DNA from: Thermoleophilia bacterium | GTDB lineage: Bacteria > Actinomycetota > Thermoleophilia > Gaiellales > SKUG01 | Length of the DNA stretch: 14,497 bases | Assembly: GCA_025964405.1 (NCBI GenBank) | Contig: JAOPYW010000255.1 | Span: 1 to 14,497 of the forward strand | Direction of reading: 5' to 3' | Shown here: positions 1 through 6,322 of the stretch, in pieces | Layout of the letters: each line of letters starts with the position of its first letter | Position numbering within the stretch: position 1 is the stretch's first letter | Notes under the pieces: generated by a model | Told to the model about the DNA's origin: nothing | Databases searched by the model: none | Seen by the model: only the letters and a program-made list of their open reading frames with translations | Program-made: the position numbers and the translations under genes

Positions 1-77
1 GCGACTGTCATACACACCGCAGCGCAGGTGAGGACGGCGGTCAGGGTGCGTGCGAATGAAGCGCGGAAGGAAGGCAT
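1..77 (-). CDS. Secreted or membrane-anchored protein, N-terminal fragment only
   Basis: Reading leftward from an ATG at 77, the frame stays open to the window edge and encodes 25 residues beginning MPSFRASFARTLTAVL. This looks like a Sec signal peptide: a short n-region with two arginines, then a hydrophobic stretch (about residues 10-25) rich in Ala, Leu, Val and Cys. The mature protein lies outside the window, so no function can be given. A lipoprotein is possible because two cysteines lie in the hydrophobic part, but no clear lipobox can be judged. No strong ribosome binding site precedes the ATG. It lies 45 bp downstream of the small membrane protein gene on the same strand and could be co-transcribed. 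An overlapping ATG nine bases upstream, at 86, is in another frame and soon meets a stop. Confidence 0.45.
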   Translation of the reverse strand, partial: MPSFRASFARTLTAVLTCAAVCMTV

Positions 78-100
78 GCCGTCATGCTGGCCCCCGAACC

Positions 101-129
101 GTCACGACATGCGCGCACAGTGTCACGAC
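101..129. repeat. Direct repeat GTCACGAC x2, 21 bp apart
   Basis: The 8-mer GTCACGAC occurs at 101-108 and 122-129. The repeat distance of 21 bp is two helical turns, so both copies face the same side of the DNA. It lies between the small membrane protein gene, whose stop overlaps the second copy, and the start of the secreted-protein gene at 77. It could be a tandem operator for the leftward gene, but two 8-mers in GC-rich DNA can also arise by chance. Confidence 0.3.
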
Positions 130-374
130 TTCGCGTCGTAGCGCATGTGCTTCGCGTCACCCGGATTGCGTTCGAGGTACTCGTCGTGCTCGAGCTCGGT
201 GTCACTGCGCCCGCGACCTCCGCCGATCGCGCCGACTGCGAGCACCGCCACCCAGACGAGCGCCACTGCCGCGACGATGATCGCGATGATCGCCAGCCCC
301 GGCGCGATCAACATGACGATCGCTGCCGCGAAGAGCATGATCGCTGCCCACGCCCAATTGGTGTATCCGCCCAC
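123..374 (-). CDS. Small two-helix membrane protein, unknown function
   Basis: An 83-residue protein starting at GTG 374 and preceded by a good Shine-Dalgarno (TGAGGAG, about six bases upstream). Residues 8-50 are almost entirely hydrophobic, giving two closely spaced membrane helices split by a Pro-Gly turn near residue 25. A glycine/arginine linker follows, then a charged soluble tail of about 28 residues with many Asp, Glu, Arg and His (DTELEHDEYLERNPGD). The shape is that of a small inner-membrane protein with a cytoplasmic tail. I do not recognise a family. Overlapping reading frames on the other strand lack this hydrophobic pattern and a ribosome site. It is divergent from the calpain-like gene. 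Confidence 0.7.
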   Translation of the reverse strand: MGGYTNWAWAAIMLFAAAIVMLIAPGLAIIAIIVAAVALVWVAVLAVGAIGGGRGRSDTELEHDEYLERNPGDAKHMRYDAKS

Positions 375-445
375 GTCGCGCTCCTCACCCTCGGTTGCCT
401 GCGGAGGTGGTTACCGGTCGGCCGCTCAGTAATCACGCTGCAACA

Positions 446-459
446 CCCGCCGATGCGGG
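446..459. promoter_or_regulatory. Hairpin CCCGC-CGAT-GCGGG in the divergent leader
   Basis: A perfect 5-bp GC-rich inverted repeat with a four-base loop lies in the 144-bp gap between the divergent GTG at 374 and ATG at 519. It sits immediately left of a second, longer inverted repeat at 463-482. If transcribed rightward it would form a stable hairpin in the leader of the calpain-like gene. No clear sigma-70 promoter was found in this gap. Confidence 0.35.
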
Positions 460-462
460 CTC

Positions 463-482
463 GACGTACTGGCAGGTACGTC
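463..482. promoter_or_regulatory. 20-bp palindrome GACGTAC-N6-GTACGTC, candidate operator
   Basis: Two perfect 7-bp arms (463-469 and 476-482) flank a 6-bp spacer. This form is typical of a site bound by a dimeric regulator. It ends 36 bp before the start codon of the calpain-like gene, where an operator or core promoter would be expected. The binding protein cannot be named from the sequence. Confidence 0.45.
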
Positions 483-518
483 CGCCGGACACGGGCGCGC
501 CACGGGACCAGGGACGAC

Positions 519-1499
519 ATGACGCTCATCACACCGCTCCACGGCATGGCTGGGATCGCGCGTCCGACGACGGCGCGCGCAGCGGTGGCCCCGTCGATCA
601 TGCGCGCGGCCGAGGCATGGCATCGCGGGCCGGCGCCGACGGCGCTGGGCGGTGTGATCGGCCTCCGAGACGTTCGCCCCGCGACTGCGACCGTCGTCAT
701 CGACGGCGCAGAGCTGCTCGCGAATCCGCGGCTACCCGACAACGCAGTGGGCGCGCGCTGGGGCGTACCCCTCACGGGCTCGGTGTTCGAGCCCCTCCCC
801 CGCCCGGCGGTCTCGCTCGAACACGTCGACCAGGGTCGCCTCGGCGACTGCGGATTCGTCGCGACCATGGGATCGGTCGCCCACTACGACCCGGTCCACA
901 TGCGCGGCATGGTGCGGGAGGCCGGCGACTTCGTCATCGTCGACTTCCCCGACCGATCGGTCGCGGTGACGCGCGAGCTGCCGCTGCGCGGCCTGACCGA
1001 CGAGCCGATGTACGCGGGCAAGGGCAGCGACGATGCCGTGCTGTGGCCGGCCTACGTCGAGAAGGCGCAGGCGGCCCGCGCCGCTGAGGGCTACATGTCA
1101 CTCAAGGGCTGCAAGGCATCGACGGCGTTCCTGCACCTGTACGGGGTGCAGCCCGTGAAGCTGCCCGCGCATGCCGGCGGCCCGATGACGGATGCACTGC
1201 AGGCGCTGCGCGAGGGCACGCCGGTGGTGCTGTCGACACGAGGCACGAAGACCGCACCCCCCGAGCTCGCGGCACGCATGGACGCCATCAACCTCCACAG
1301 GACGCATGCGTACGTGCCGATCGCGGCCGGCGTCGACGAAGCCGGCGAGGCGACCGTCACCCTCTTCAACCCGTGGGGCCACCTCCACCCGACGCGTCCG
1401 GTCACCCGCACCGAACTGCGCGAGATGGTCGTGCGCGCCTACACCCCGTCGACGGAACGCAGCTACCCGTTGCCGCGTGCCGCGAGCGCCGCGTCGTAG
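519..1499 (+). CDS. Calpain-like (C2 family) papain-fold cysteine protease
   Basis: A 326-residue protein with all marks of a calpain catalytic domain. VDQGRLGDCGF (about residues 103-113) supplies the oxyanion glutamine (Q105) and nucleophile C111; the histidine is in RTHAYVPI (H263) and the asparagine in FNPWG (N284). LWPAYVEKA matches the calpain signature between Cys and His. No signal peptide, membrane helix or calcium-binding extension is visible, so it is probably cytoplasmic or exported by a route not evident here. The frame is open back to position 84, but the upstream part is low-complexity and antisense to a better gene; ATG 519 has AGGGA five bases upstream, and ATG 546 is an alternative. 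Bacterial members are scattered and mostly uncharacterised, so the substrate is unknown. Its last 37 bp overlap the end of convergent rsmI. Confidence 0.82.
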   Translation: MTLITPLHGMAGIARPTTARAAVAPSIMRAAEAWHRGPAPTALGGVIGLRDVRPATATVVIDGAELLANPRLPDNAVGARWGVPLTGSVFEPLPRPAVSLEHVDQGRLGDCGFVATMGSVAHYDPVHMRGMVREAGDFVIVDFPDRSVAVTRELPLRGLTDEPMYAGKGSDDAVLWPAYVEKAQAARAAEGYMSLKGCKASTAFLHLYGVQPVKLPAHAGGPMTDALQALREGTPVVLSTRGTKTAPPELAARMDAINLHRTHAYVPIAAGVDEAGEATVTLFNPWGHLHPTRPVTRTELREMVVRAYTPSTERSYPLPRAASAAS

Positions 1500-2323
1500 A
1501 GCGCGTTCGACGTGCCACCGAGGCGGTCGGCGGCGATCGAGCACGCCCGCTTGAGCCGCACGCCCTCGGCCTCCAGCTCGAGCGCGAACGCGAGTGACGT
1601 GGCGGGAGCGTCTTCGCTCAGGAGCTCCAGGGGTGCGAGCACGACCACGAACTCGCCGCGGGTCTCGCCGTCGGTGAGGTGCGCGAGCACGTCGATGGCG
1701 CTGCCCCGCACGACCTCCTCGTGCAGCTTGGTCAGCTCGCGGCACACGGCGACCTGACGGGTCGGCTGGCAGTCTGCGAGCACGGCGAGGCTCGCGACGA
1801 TGCGGCTCGGTCCCTCGAAGGCGACGAGCAGTTCATGGGAGCGGTCGGCGAACAGCGCGCGCAACTCCCCCGCCGCACGTGGCAGGAACCCCGCGAAGTG
1901 GTACCCCGTGCCCGCGAACCCGGCGATCGAGACCGCTGCGCTGACGGCGCTCGGGCCCGGCACTGCCACGACCTCGATGCCCGCCGCGTGCGCCGCCGCG
2001 ACGAGGGCGACGCCGGGGTCGTTGATGGCCGGTGTGCCGGCGTCAGACACGAGCGCCATCGACTGGCCAGCGCGGAGCAGCGGCACGAGCCCGGCAGCCC
2101 CGGCCTGCTCGTTGTGGGCGTGGTGCGCGAGCAGGCGCGCGTCGGTGGTGACGCCGAGCAGGTCGAGCAGGCGCCGGGTCGAGCGCGTGTCCTCGCACGC
2201 GATCACGTCGGCCTCGGCGAGCACGCGGCGCAGGCGCGGGGTGGCGTCGTCGAGGTTGCCGATCGGCACCGCGCACACGTGGAGCACGCCGAACGGCTCC
2301 CCCGGCGCCGTGTCGAGTGACAT
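1463..2323 (-). CDS. rsmI: 16S rRNA (cytidine1402-2'-O)-methyltransferase RsmI
   Basis: A 286-residue member of the tetrapyrrole-methylase fold, close to the usual RsmI length. It uses S-adenosylmethionine to methylate the ribose of C1402 in the ribosomal P site. Family motifs appear in order: PIGNLDD near the N-terminus, ACEDTRSTRRLL, SDAGTPAINDPG, VPGPSAVSAA, GFLPR, FEGPSRI, CRELTKLHEEV and the closing RGEFVVV. ATG 2323 is chosen over one 33 bases upstream because it directly precedes the PIGNL domain and has an AGGTGG ribosome site. It starts one base after the TGA of the glucokinase gene, so the two are translationally coupled. The C-terminal codons overlap those of the calpain-like gene on the other strand. 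Confidence 0.95.
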   Translation of the reverse strand: MSLDTAPGEPFGVLHVCAVPIGNLDDATPRLRRVLAEADVIACEDTRSTRRLLDLLGVTTDARLLAHHAHNEQAGAAGLVPLLRAGQSMALVSDAGTPAINDPGVALVAAAHAAGIEVVAVPGPSAVSAAVSIAGFAGTGYHFAGFLPRAAGELRALFADRSHELLVAFEGPSRIVASLAVLADCQPTRQVAVCRELTKLHEEVVRGSAIDVLAHLTDGETRGEFVVVLAPLELLSEDAPATSLAFALELEAEGVRLKRACSIAADRLGGTSNALYDAALAARGNG

Positions 2324-2324
2324 G

Positions 2325-3317
2325 TCAGGCCACCTGCAGGGCGTGGGCGCCGTCACGCGCCATGAGCGCGGCGCCGACCATGCCGGCGTCGGGGCCGTAG
2401 GCCGCCTTGACGATCTGCACGTAGTCGTTGCCGGGCGCGAGCGCGCGGCGGCGCACGATGTCGGTGGCGATCGGCAGCAGCAGGTCGAGCGCAGGGCTCA
2501 TGCCGCCACCGACGGCGATCATCTGCGGATTGAAGATGTTGACGAGGGAGTAGAAGGCCGTGCCGAGGCGCTCACCCATCTCCTGGAAGAGCGCGAGGCA
2601 CGACGCGTCGCCGGCCTTCGCGAGGCGCAGCACCGTCTCACCGCGTGCCTCGAACCCGTCGGCGACGGCGCGTGCGAGCGCACCGTCGGGCTCGCGCTCG
2701 ACGAGCAGCTGGGCGTCACGGGCGAGTGCCGTGCCCCCGGCGTAGGTCTCGATGCAGCCGACGCCCGGGCAGTTCGGCGACACGCACGGCAGCCCGGCGT
2801 GGTCGATCGACATGTGGCCGAGCTCGGCGCCCGCTCCGATGTGCCCCGCGACGACGCGGCCGTCGATGACGATGCCACCGCCGTAGCCCGTGCCGAGCGT
2901 GACCATGATGAGGTCGGTGACGCCCGCGGCCGCACCGGCGCCCTTGCGCTGTTCGGCGAGGGCGGCGACGTTCGCGTCGTTGTCGAGGAAGATGGGGAGC
3001 CCGGTGCGCTGGGTGAGCACGTCGCGCAGCGGCAGGTTGTGAATCGGGAGGTTCGCGGCCTGCACGGCGATGCCGGTGCGCTGGTCGAACGTGGTCGGCA
3101 CGCCGAAGCCGGCGGCGACGACCTTCTCCTCCGTCTGCTCGATGAGCTTGCCCACCGCCTGCGCCAGGGCGTCGACGAGCTGCTCCTGCGAGAGGCCCCC
3201 AACGAGCGTGTGCTCACGTGCAACCAGCTCGTCGCGCGAGTCGAAGAGACCCGCCGAGAGCTTCGTGCCGCCGAGGTCGACGCCGATCACAGCGCCATTT
3301 GTCAGGGGAGTTTCCAT
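2325..3317 (-). CDS. glk: ROK-family glucokinase
   Basis: A 330-residue sugar kinase that phosphorylates glucose to glucose 6-phosphate with ATP in the cytoplasm. The phosphate-binding DLGGTK is at 14-19, the catalytic-base motif LDNDANVAAL at 111-120 (D114), LGTGYGGGIV at 141-150 and the sugar-contacting ExGH at 165-168. The ROK zinc motif is present in variant form: cysteines 178, 183 and 188 (CX4CX4C) rather than the usual CXCX4C, with the first Cys moved upstream. There is no N-terminal helix-turn-helix, so it is an enzyme rather than an ROK repressor. ATG 3317 has AGGA about seven bases upstream; the longer open frame runs antisense through the LCP gene and is rejected. Other hexoses, such as mannose or N-acetylglucosamine, cannot be excluded. 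Confidence 0.9.
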   Translation of the reverse strand: METPLTNGAVIGVDLGGTKLSAGLFDSRDELVAREHTLVGGLSQEQLVDALAQAVGKLIEQTEEKVVAAGFGVPTTFDQRTGIAVQAANLPIHNLPLRDVLTQRTGLPIFLDNDANVAALAEQRKGAGAAAGVTDLIMVTLGTGYGGGIVIDGRVVAGHIGAGAELGHMSIDHAGLPCVSPNCPGVGCIETYAGGTALARDAQLLVEREPDGALARAVADGFEARGETVLRLAKAGDASCLALFQEMGERLGTAFYSLVNIFNPQMIAVGGGMSPALDLLLPIATDIVRRRALAPGNDYVQIVKAAYGPDAGMVGAALMARDGAHALQVA

Positions 3318-3326
3318 GCCGTGTCC

Positions 3327-3332
3327 TATGAT
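3327..3332 (+). promoter_or_regulatory. -10 element TATGAT for the LCP gene
   Basis: TATGAT matches the sigma-70 -10 consensus at five of six positions. It ends nine bases before GTG 3342. Transcription from it would start around 3339-3342, giving little or no 5' untranslated region. No good -35 hexamer was seen, which is common for actinobacterial leaderless promoters. It lies in the 24-bp gap between divergent start codons. Confidence 0.5.
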
Positions 3333-3341
3333 TGCCCGGTA

Positions 3342-4478
3342 GTGCCGACGTCCAGCCAGAAACCATATCGCGTCTACCGCCAGCCCCGCCGCGTTCGGGG
3401 GGCTGCCGATGGAACCATCCAGTGGGACACCCTCGAGCAGCAGCACGGGGGTGGGCGCAAGCGACCGGGCGTGCCGCGGCACCTCCTCCGGTTCCTGCGC
3501 CGGGCGGTCTTCGTGGCGTTCGTGCTGGCCGTCGTCTGGCTCCTGATCGCGTTCTTCTCGTTCCGCAGCGCGGTCAACGAGGCCAACGAACGACTGCCCG
3601 CGGGCGTCGAGGAACAGCTCGCGCCCACCAACGGCCCGGCACTCACCTCGTCGCAGGTCACGCTGCTGGTGGGCTCCGACACGTCGGCGCACCGCAAGAA
3701 GACCGAGGGCGCGAAGTACGGCCTGGCGGATTCACTCATCCTCATGCGGGTCGACGTGCCCAGTCGCTCGGTGTCGATGCTGTCGATCCCCCGCGACCTG
3801 TACGTGAAGATCCCGGGGTTCGGCGAGAACAAGATCAACTCCGCCTACGCCAACGGTGGCCTCAAACTGTCGCTGCAGACCATCCAGAACTTCACGGGTG
3901 TCGAGATCAACCACGTGGTCGAGATCGACTTCGACGGGTTCCGCGAGGTGGTCGACTCGGTCGGCGGCGTCACCATCGACAATCCGTCGTACCTGAGTTC
4001 GAACGAACCGTTCGACGGCCAGGACTGGGTGTTCCGCAAGGGCGAGATCACGCTCAACGGGCGCAATGCACTCGCCTACGCACGCATGCGCAAGACCGAC
4101 CAACCGAAGGAATCCGACGACCGACGCCGCGCATTGCGCCAGCAACGGGTGATCGACGCGCTGACCTCGAAGATCGCGTCGAGCCGATCCCTCCTCCACC
4201 CGCGCGACGTGCCCCAGGCCGCCGTCGGCGCACTCACCACCGACCTGAGCGCGTCGGAGCTGGTCTCCACCGGCTTCGGCAAGTTCTGGTCGAAGGGCGA
4301 GAACAACCTCCACTGCCGGCTCGGCGGCACCGACGACTACCGCGACACCGGCCAGTCAGCGCCCTCGTCCGTGATCGTCCCCGACGAGCAGAACTTCGCG
4401 GTCGTGCGCATGTTCCTCGGCAAGCAGTCGCCGGTGAAGCCCGACGGCGACGTCGCTCCGGGCTGCCTCAGGAACTGA
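3342..4478 (+). CDS. LytR-CpsA-Psr (LCP) family glycopolymer transferase
   Basis: A 378-residue type II membrane protein. A basic cytoplasmic N-terminus of about 50 residues is followed by one membrane helix (about 54-73) and an extracellular LCP domain. LCP enzymes move undecaprenyl-phosphate-linked polymers (teichoic acid, arabinogalactan or capsule) onto peptidoglycan. Family residues are visible: VGSD (110-113), D130 in ADSLILMRVD, SIPRD (148-152, the catalytic/phosphate-binding Arg), KINSAYANGG, the ALAYARMRKTD segment, and the arginine-rich helix after it (RRRALRQQRVI). GTG 3342 is chosen because the -10 element just upstream suggests leaderless translation; GTG 3321, ten bases after an AGGGGAG, is an alternative adding seven residues. 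No LytR_C domain is present. It is divergent from glk and there is no evidence of a shared function. Confidence 0.88.
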   Translation: MPTSSQKPYRVYRQPRRVRGAADGTIQWDTLEQQHGGGRKRPGVPRHLLRFLRRAVFVAFVLAVVWLLIAFFSFRSAVNEANERLPAGVEEQLAPTNGPALTSSQVTLLVGSDTSAHRKKTEGAKYGLADSLILMRVDVPSRSVSMLSIPRDLYVKIPGFGENKINSAYANGGLKLSLQTIQNFTGVEINHVVEIDFDGFREVVDSVGGVTIDNPSYLSSNEPFDGQDWVFRKGEITLNGRNALAYARMRKTDQPKESDDRRRALRQQRVIDALTSKIASSRSLLHPRDVPQAAVGALTTDLSASELVSTGFGKFWSKGENNLHCRLGGTDDYRDTGQSAPSSVIVPDEQNFAVVRMFLGKQSPVKPDGDVAPGCLRN

Positions 4479-4480
4479 GG
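4466..4480 (+). terminator. Inverted repeat CCTCAG-GAA-CTGAGG over the LCP stop codon
   Basis: A perfect 6-bp stem with a 3-base loop spans the TGA at 4476-4478. It could form a hairpin at the end of the LCP message. No U-tract follows, so it is at best a weak or factor-assisted terminator, or it may stabilise the 3' end. Confidence 0.3.
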
Positions 4481-4524
4481 GTCACGACCACCGAGTTGTT
4501 CGGCAATGCACACCTTTAAGCGTA

Positions 4525-4547
4525 ATATTCGAAATCGCAGCGAATAT
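4525..4547. promoter_or_regulatory. Inverted repeat ATATTCG-N9-CGAATAT, candidate operator for response regulator 1
   Basis: Perfect 7-bp arms (4525-4531 and 4541-4547) lie in an AT-rich patch unlike the surrounding GC-rich DNA. The left arm overlaps a possible -10 hexamer, TAATAT, at 4523-4528; no -35 at good spacing was found. If this is the promoter, the next gene has a leader of roughly 170 bases. An autoregulatory or repressor site is a reasonable reading. Confidence 0.4.
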
Positions 4548-4688
4548 GGCCGCCAGAAGTTCCGTGTTTCCGGCATGAGTAGACCTACGGCGTCGGCGTG
4601 AACCAGTCATCCAGTGCTTCGCCCGCACCCGGCCCTTCGCACAGGTCACTTCCCGTAGCCGCAGCACAGCAAGTGCGGTGAACGGGCT

Positions 4689-4703
4689 TTCTCCGAGGGA
4701 GAA
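4689..4703 (+). promoter_or_regulatory. RBS hairpin TTCTCC-GAG-GGAGAA at the start of response regulator 1
   Basis: A perfect 6-bp stem with a 3-base loop. The loop and right arm contain the Shine-Dalgarno AGGGAG (4696-4701), five bases before ATG 4707. When folded, the ribosome site is mostly paired, which would lower translation. This also fixes the start codon of the gene. Confidence 0.45.
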
Positions 4704-4706
4704 TGC

Positions 4707-5315
4707 ATGACCACCTGCATCATCGTGGACGTCCAGTTCATCGCGCGTGACGGACTCAAGGCGCACTTCCGAACCAGCCACTCCGTCGAGGTCATCGGCA
4801 CGGCCGCGTGTGCTGCGGAAGCACTCGAGATCATCGAGCGCCTCCGCCCCGACCTGGCCATCGTCGACCTCGTCGTGCCCGGTGCCGACGCCGTCGGACT
4901 CCTCACCGACCTGCGCGAGCACGGCTGCCCGGTTCCGGTGATCGTCTATTCCACCTCAGCAGATGCGTACCTCGTCGAGCGGGTCATGGATGCAGGCGCA
5001 AGTGGCTACGTGGTCAAGGATTCCAACGCCGCGCTCCTCGATCGCGCGATCACCCGCGTGCTCGACGGACATCGCTTCATCGACCCCGAGATCGCGATGG
5101 CGATGCTCGACGGCGCAGATGACCTGCTGACCCCGCGCGAGCACGAGGTGCTGGAACTCGCCTCCCACGGCTTGCCCAACAAGTCGATCGCCTTCGAGAT
5201 GCGGCTCGGCGTCGAGACGATCCGTACACACATGGCGTCGGTCATCGGCAAGCTGCACGCAGTGAACCGCACAGGTGCAGTTGCGAAGGCCCTGCGCATG
5301 ACGCTCATCGACTAG
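4707..5315 (+). CDS. NarL/LuxR-type response regulator 1, incomplete acidic pocket
   Basis: A 202-residue two-domain regulator: a receiver (about 1-120) and a LuxR-type helix-turn-helix (about 141-198, LTPREHEVLELASHG through VETIRTHMASVIGKL). The phospho-acceptor D54 (AIVDL), S82 and K104 (VVKD) are present. The acidic pair that binds magnesium is broken: the usual DDH is D8-V9-Q10. Phosphorylation may therefore be impaired or unnecessary. The protein aligns without gaps to response regulator 2, with 125 of 202 positions identical by my count, and the last 15 residues are the same. No kinase adjoins it; its convergent neighbour is an AAA_28-type gene eight bases away. Codon use and GC content look like the rest of the window. 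DNA binding is likely intact, so it may act as a constitutive or antagonistic partner of its paralogue. Confidence 0.88.
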   Translation: MTTCIIVDVQFIARDGLKAHFRTSHSVEVIGTAACAAEALEIIERLRPDLAIVDLVVPGADAVGLLTDLREHGCPVPVIVYSTSADAYLVERVMDAGASGYVVKDSNAALLDRAITRVLDGHRFIDPEIAMAMLDGADDLLTPREHEVLELASHGLPNKSIAFEMRLGVETIRTHMASVIGKLHAVNRTGAVAKALRMTLID

Positions 5316-5323
5316 ACAGGCGA

Positions 5324-6079
5324 CTAGCTGAGCACGTGTCCGACGCTCGAAAGGCCCATGAGCGCGGAGATCGGGGCAGGCTCGACCGCATCGAACGTCG
5401 TCAGCTCCAGCTGCTGCATGGGTTCGGCCACGAGGTCGGCGATCGCGTTGCGCACGGCGATCAGCTTGTCGAGGAAGCTCTCGTGGCTCGCGATGGAGAC
5501 GACCTTGGGGTGGTCGGAGTAGAGCTCGAAGATGCGCTGGTCGAGCGCGATCGCCTCGTCGCGATCCTCGGTGCGCACCTCGAGGTCGCGCTCGTACCCG
5601 GCCGGCAGGAGCGCGGCCGTGTGCATGAACACGACAGCGTCGTATCGGCCGAGCTCCTGCGCCCGGGTGGTGCCGTTCGCGCGGTAGAACGCCTCCTCGC
5701 CGTCGGGCCAGTACGCCGCCCCGTCGATCGTGGCCCGGTCGCACAGCTGCACGCGGTCGGGGTGCTGGAGGGTCGTGGCGTCCTCCAGCGAGCGCTGCAC
5801 GGTGTAGATCGCTCGCTGGGCCACCTGCACGCCGAGGTCGTTCTGCGAGCGCGGCATCCCGCCGCGGTACAGGAGGGTCGCACTCTCGGGGAGCACCCAC
5901 AGCTCATCGGTGAATTCGCGCGCCAGGAAGGCGGCGGCCGTCGACTTCCCGCTGCCGGGTCCGCCGGTCAGCACGATGCGGCGCGGACCGCGGCGCCGCT
6001 CACTGCTCCCAGCCGTGTCGTCGGTGGAGCGCTGGAATCGGCGTCGGTTGAGCAGGCGGCGTGGATCTTCGAAGGTCAT
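5324..6079 (-). CDS. AAA_28-type P-loop ATPase/kinase-like protein
   Basis: A 251-residue P-loop protein. After a basic N-terminus of about 30 residues comes RIVLTGGPGSGKSTAAAFL with a classic Walker A (39-47). DRATIDGAAYWPDG (114-127) matches the DRG-x-DG-AYWP-type motif of the AAA_28 family (related to NadR kinase domains and TTD14). EELGRYD-like sequence and VVFMHTAALLP (149-159) form the next core strand. Such proteins bind or phosphorylate small molecules or bind GTP; the substrate is unknown. ATG 6079 is preceded by GGGAGGA at good spacing; ATGs further upstream lack support. It converges on response regulator 1 (8-bp gap), so it is not in its operon. The last 30 residues are low in conserved motifs. 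Confidence 0.78.
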   Translation of the reverse strand: MTFEDPRRLLNRRRFQRSTDDTAGSSERRRGPRRIVLTGGPGSGKSTAAAFLAREFTDELWVLPESATLLYRGGMPRSQNDLGVQVAQRAIYTVQRSLEDATTLQHPDRVQLCDRATIDGAAYWPDGEEAFYRANGTTRAQELGRYDAVVFMHTAALLPAGYERDLEVRTEDRDEAIALDQRIFELYSDHPKVVSIASHESFLDKLIAVRNAIADLVAEPMQQLELTTFDAVEPAPISALMGLSSVGHVLS

Positions 6080-6281
6080 GCGCCCATCCTCCCGCATCGC
6101 AGCGACCCAAACGACGTGCGGCGGCGACGAATGGCGTTGGCGGCCATGCGGTGGCCCTTGTCGCACGATCGACGGTCGAGCCCTCCCCCGCGCGCGGCCG
6201 TTCCACCCAGCGAACTCGCTCGGGACGAATTTCTGATCATGAATCGGATATTGAGATACGTTTTCGGAACCTTCGATTGCG

Positions 6282-6316
6282 CCTCACAGTTTTGGGTAAG
6301 TTCCTTGGCTGTGAGG
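6282..6316. promoter_or_regulatory. Inverted repeat CCTCACAG-N19-CTGTGAGG, candidate operator
   Basis: Two perfect 8-bp arms (6282-6289 and 6309-6316) bracket the -35 area. The right arm directly abuts the -10 hexamer TACAAT. The centre-to-centre distance of 27 bp allows binding of paired subunits, or formation of a hairpin. Placement over the promoter argues for a repressor or autoregulatory site. Confidence 0.5.
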
Positions 6317-6322
6317 TACAAT
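6292..6322 (+). promoter_or_regulatory. Sigma-70-like promoter for the third regulator
   Basis: The -10 hexamer TACAAT (6317-6322) matches five of six consensus bases. A weak TTGGGT (6292-6297) lies 19 bases upstream, slightly longer than ideal. Predicted transcription start is near 6329, giving a leader of about 18 bases to ATG 6347 or 48 to ATG 6377. Confidence 0.45.

Noticed and set aside
84..518. Extension of the calpain-like protein upstream to 84
   Set aside because: It lies antisense to a well-supported small membrane protein, is low-complexity, and contains the divergent control region.
2318..2327. Palindrome TGACATGTCA at the glk-rsmI junction
   Set aside because: It arises from the coupled stop/start codons; no reason to see an operator inside an operon.
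2325..3317. ROK protein as a transcriptional repressor
   Set aside because: There is no N-terminal helix-turn-helix; the chain starts directly at the kinase phosphate-binding motif.
1800..3341. Long open extension in front of the LCP protein, giving an 892-residue reading frame
   Set aside because: It runs antisense through rsmI and glk, has Arg/Ala/Asp/Val-rich composition typical of a shadow frame, and shows no domain before the LCP part.
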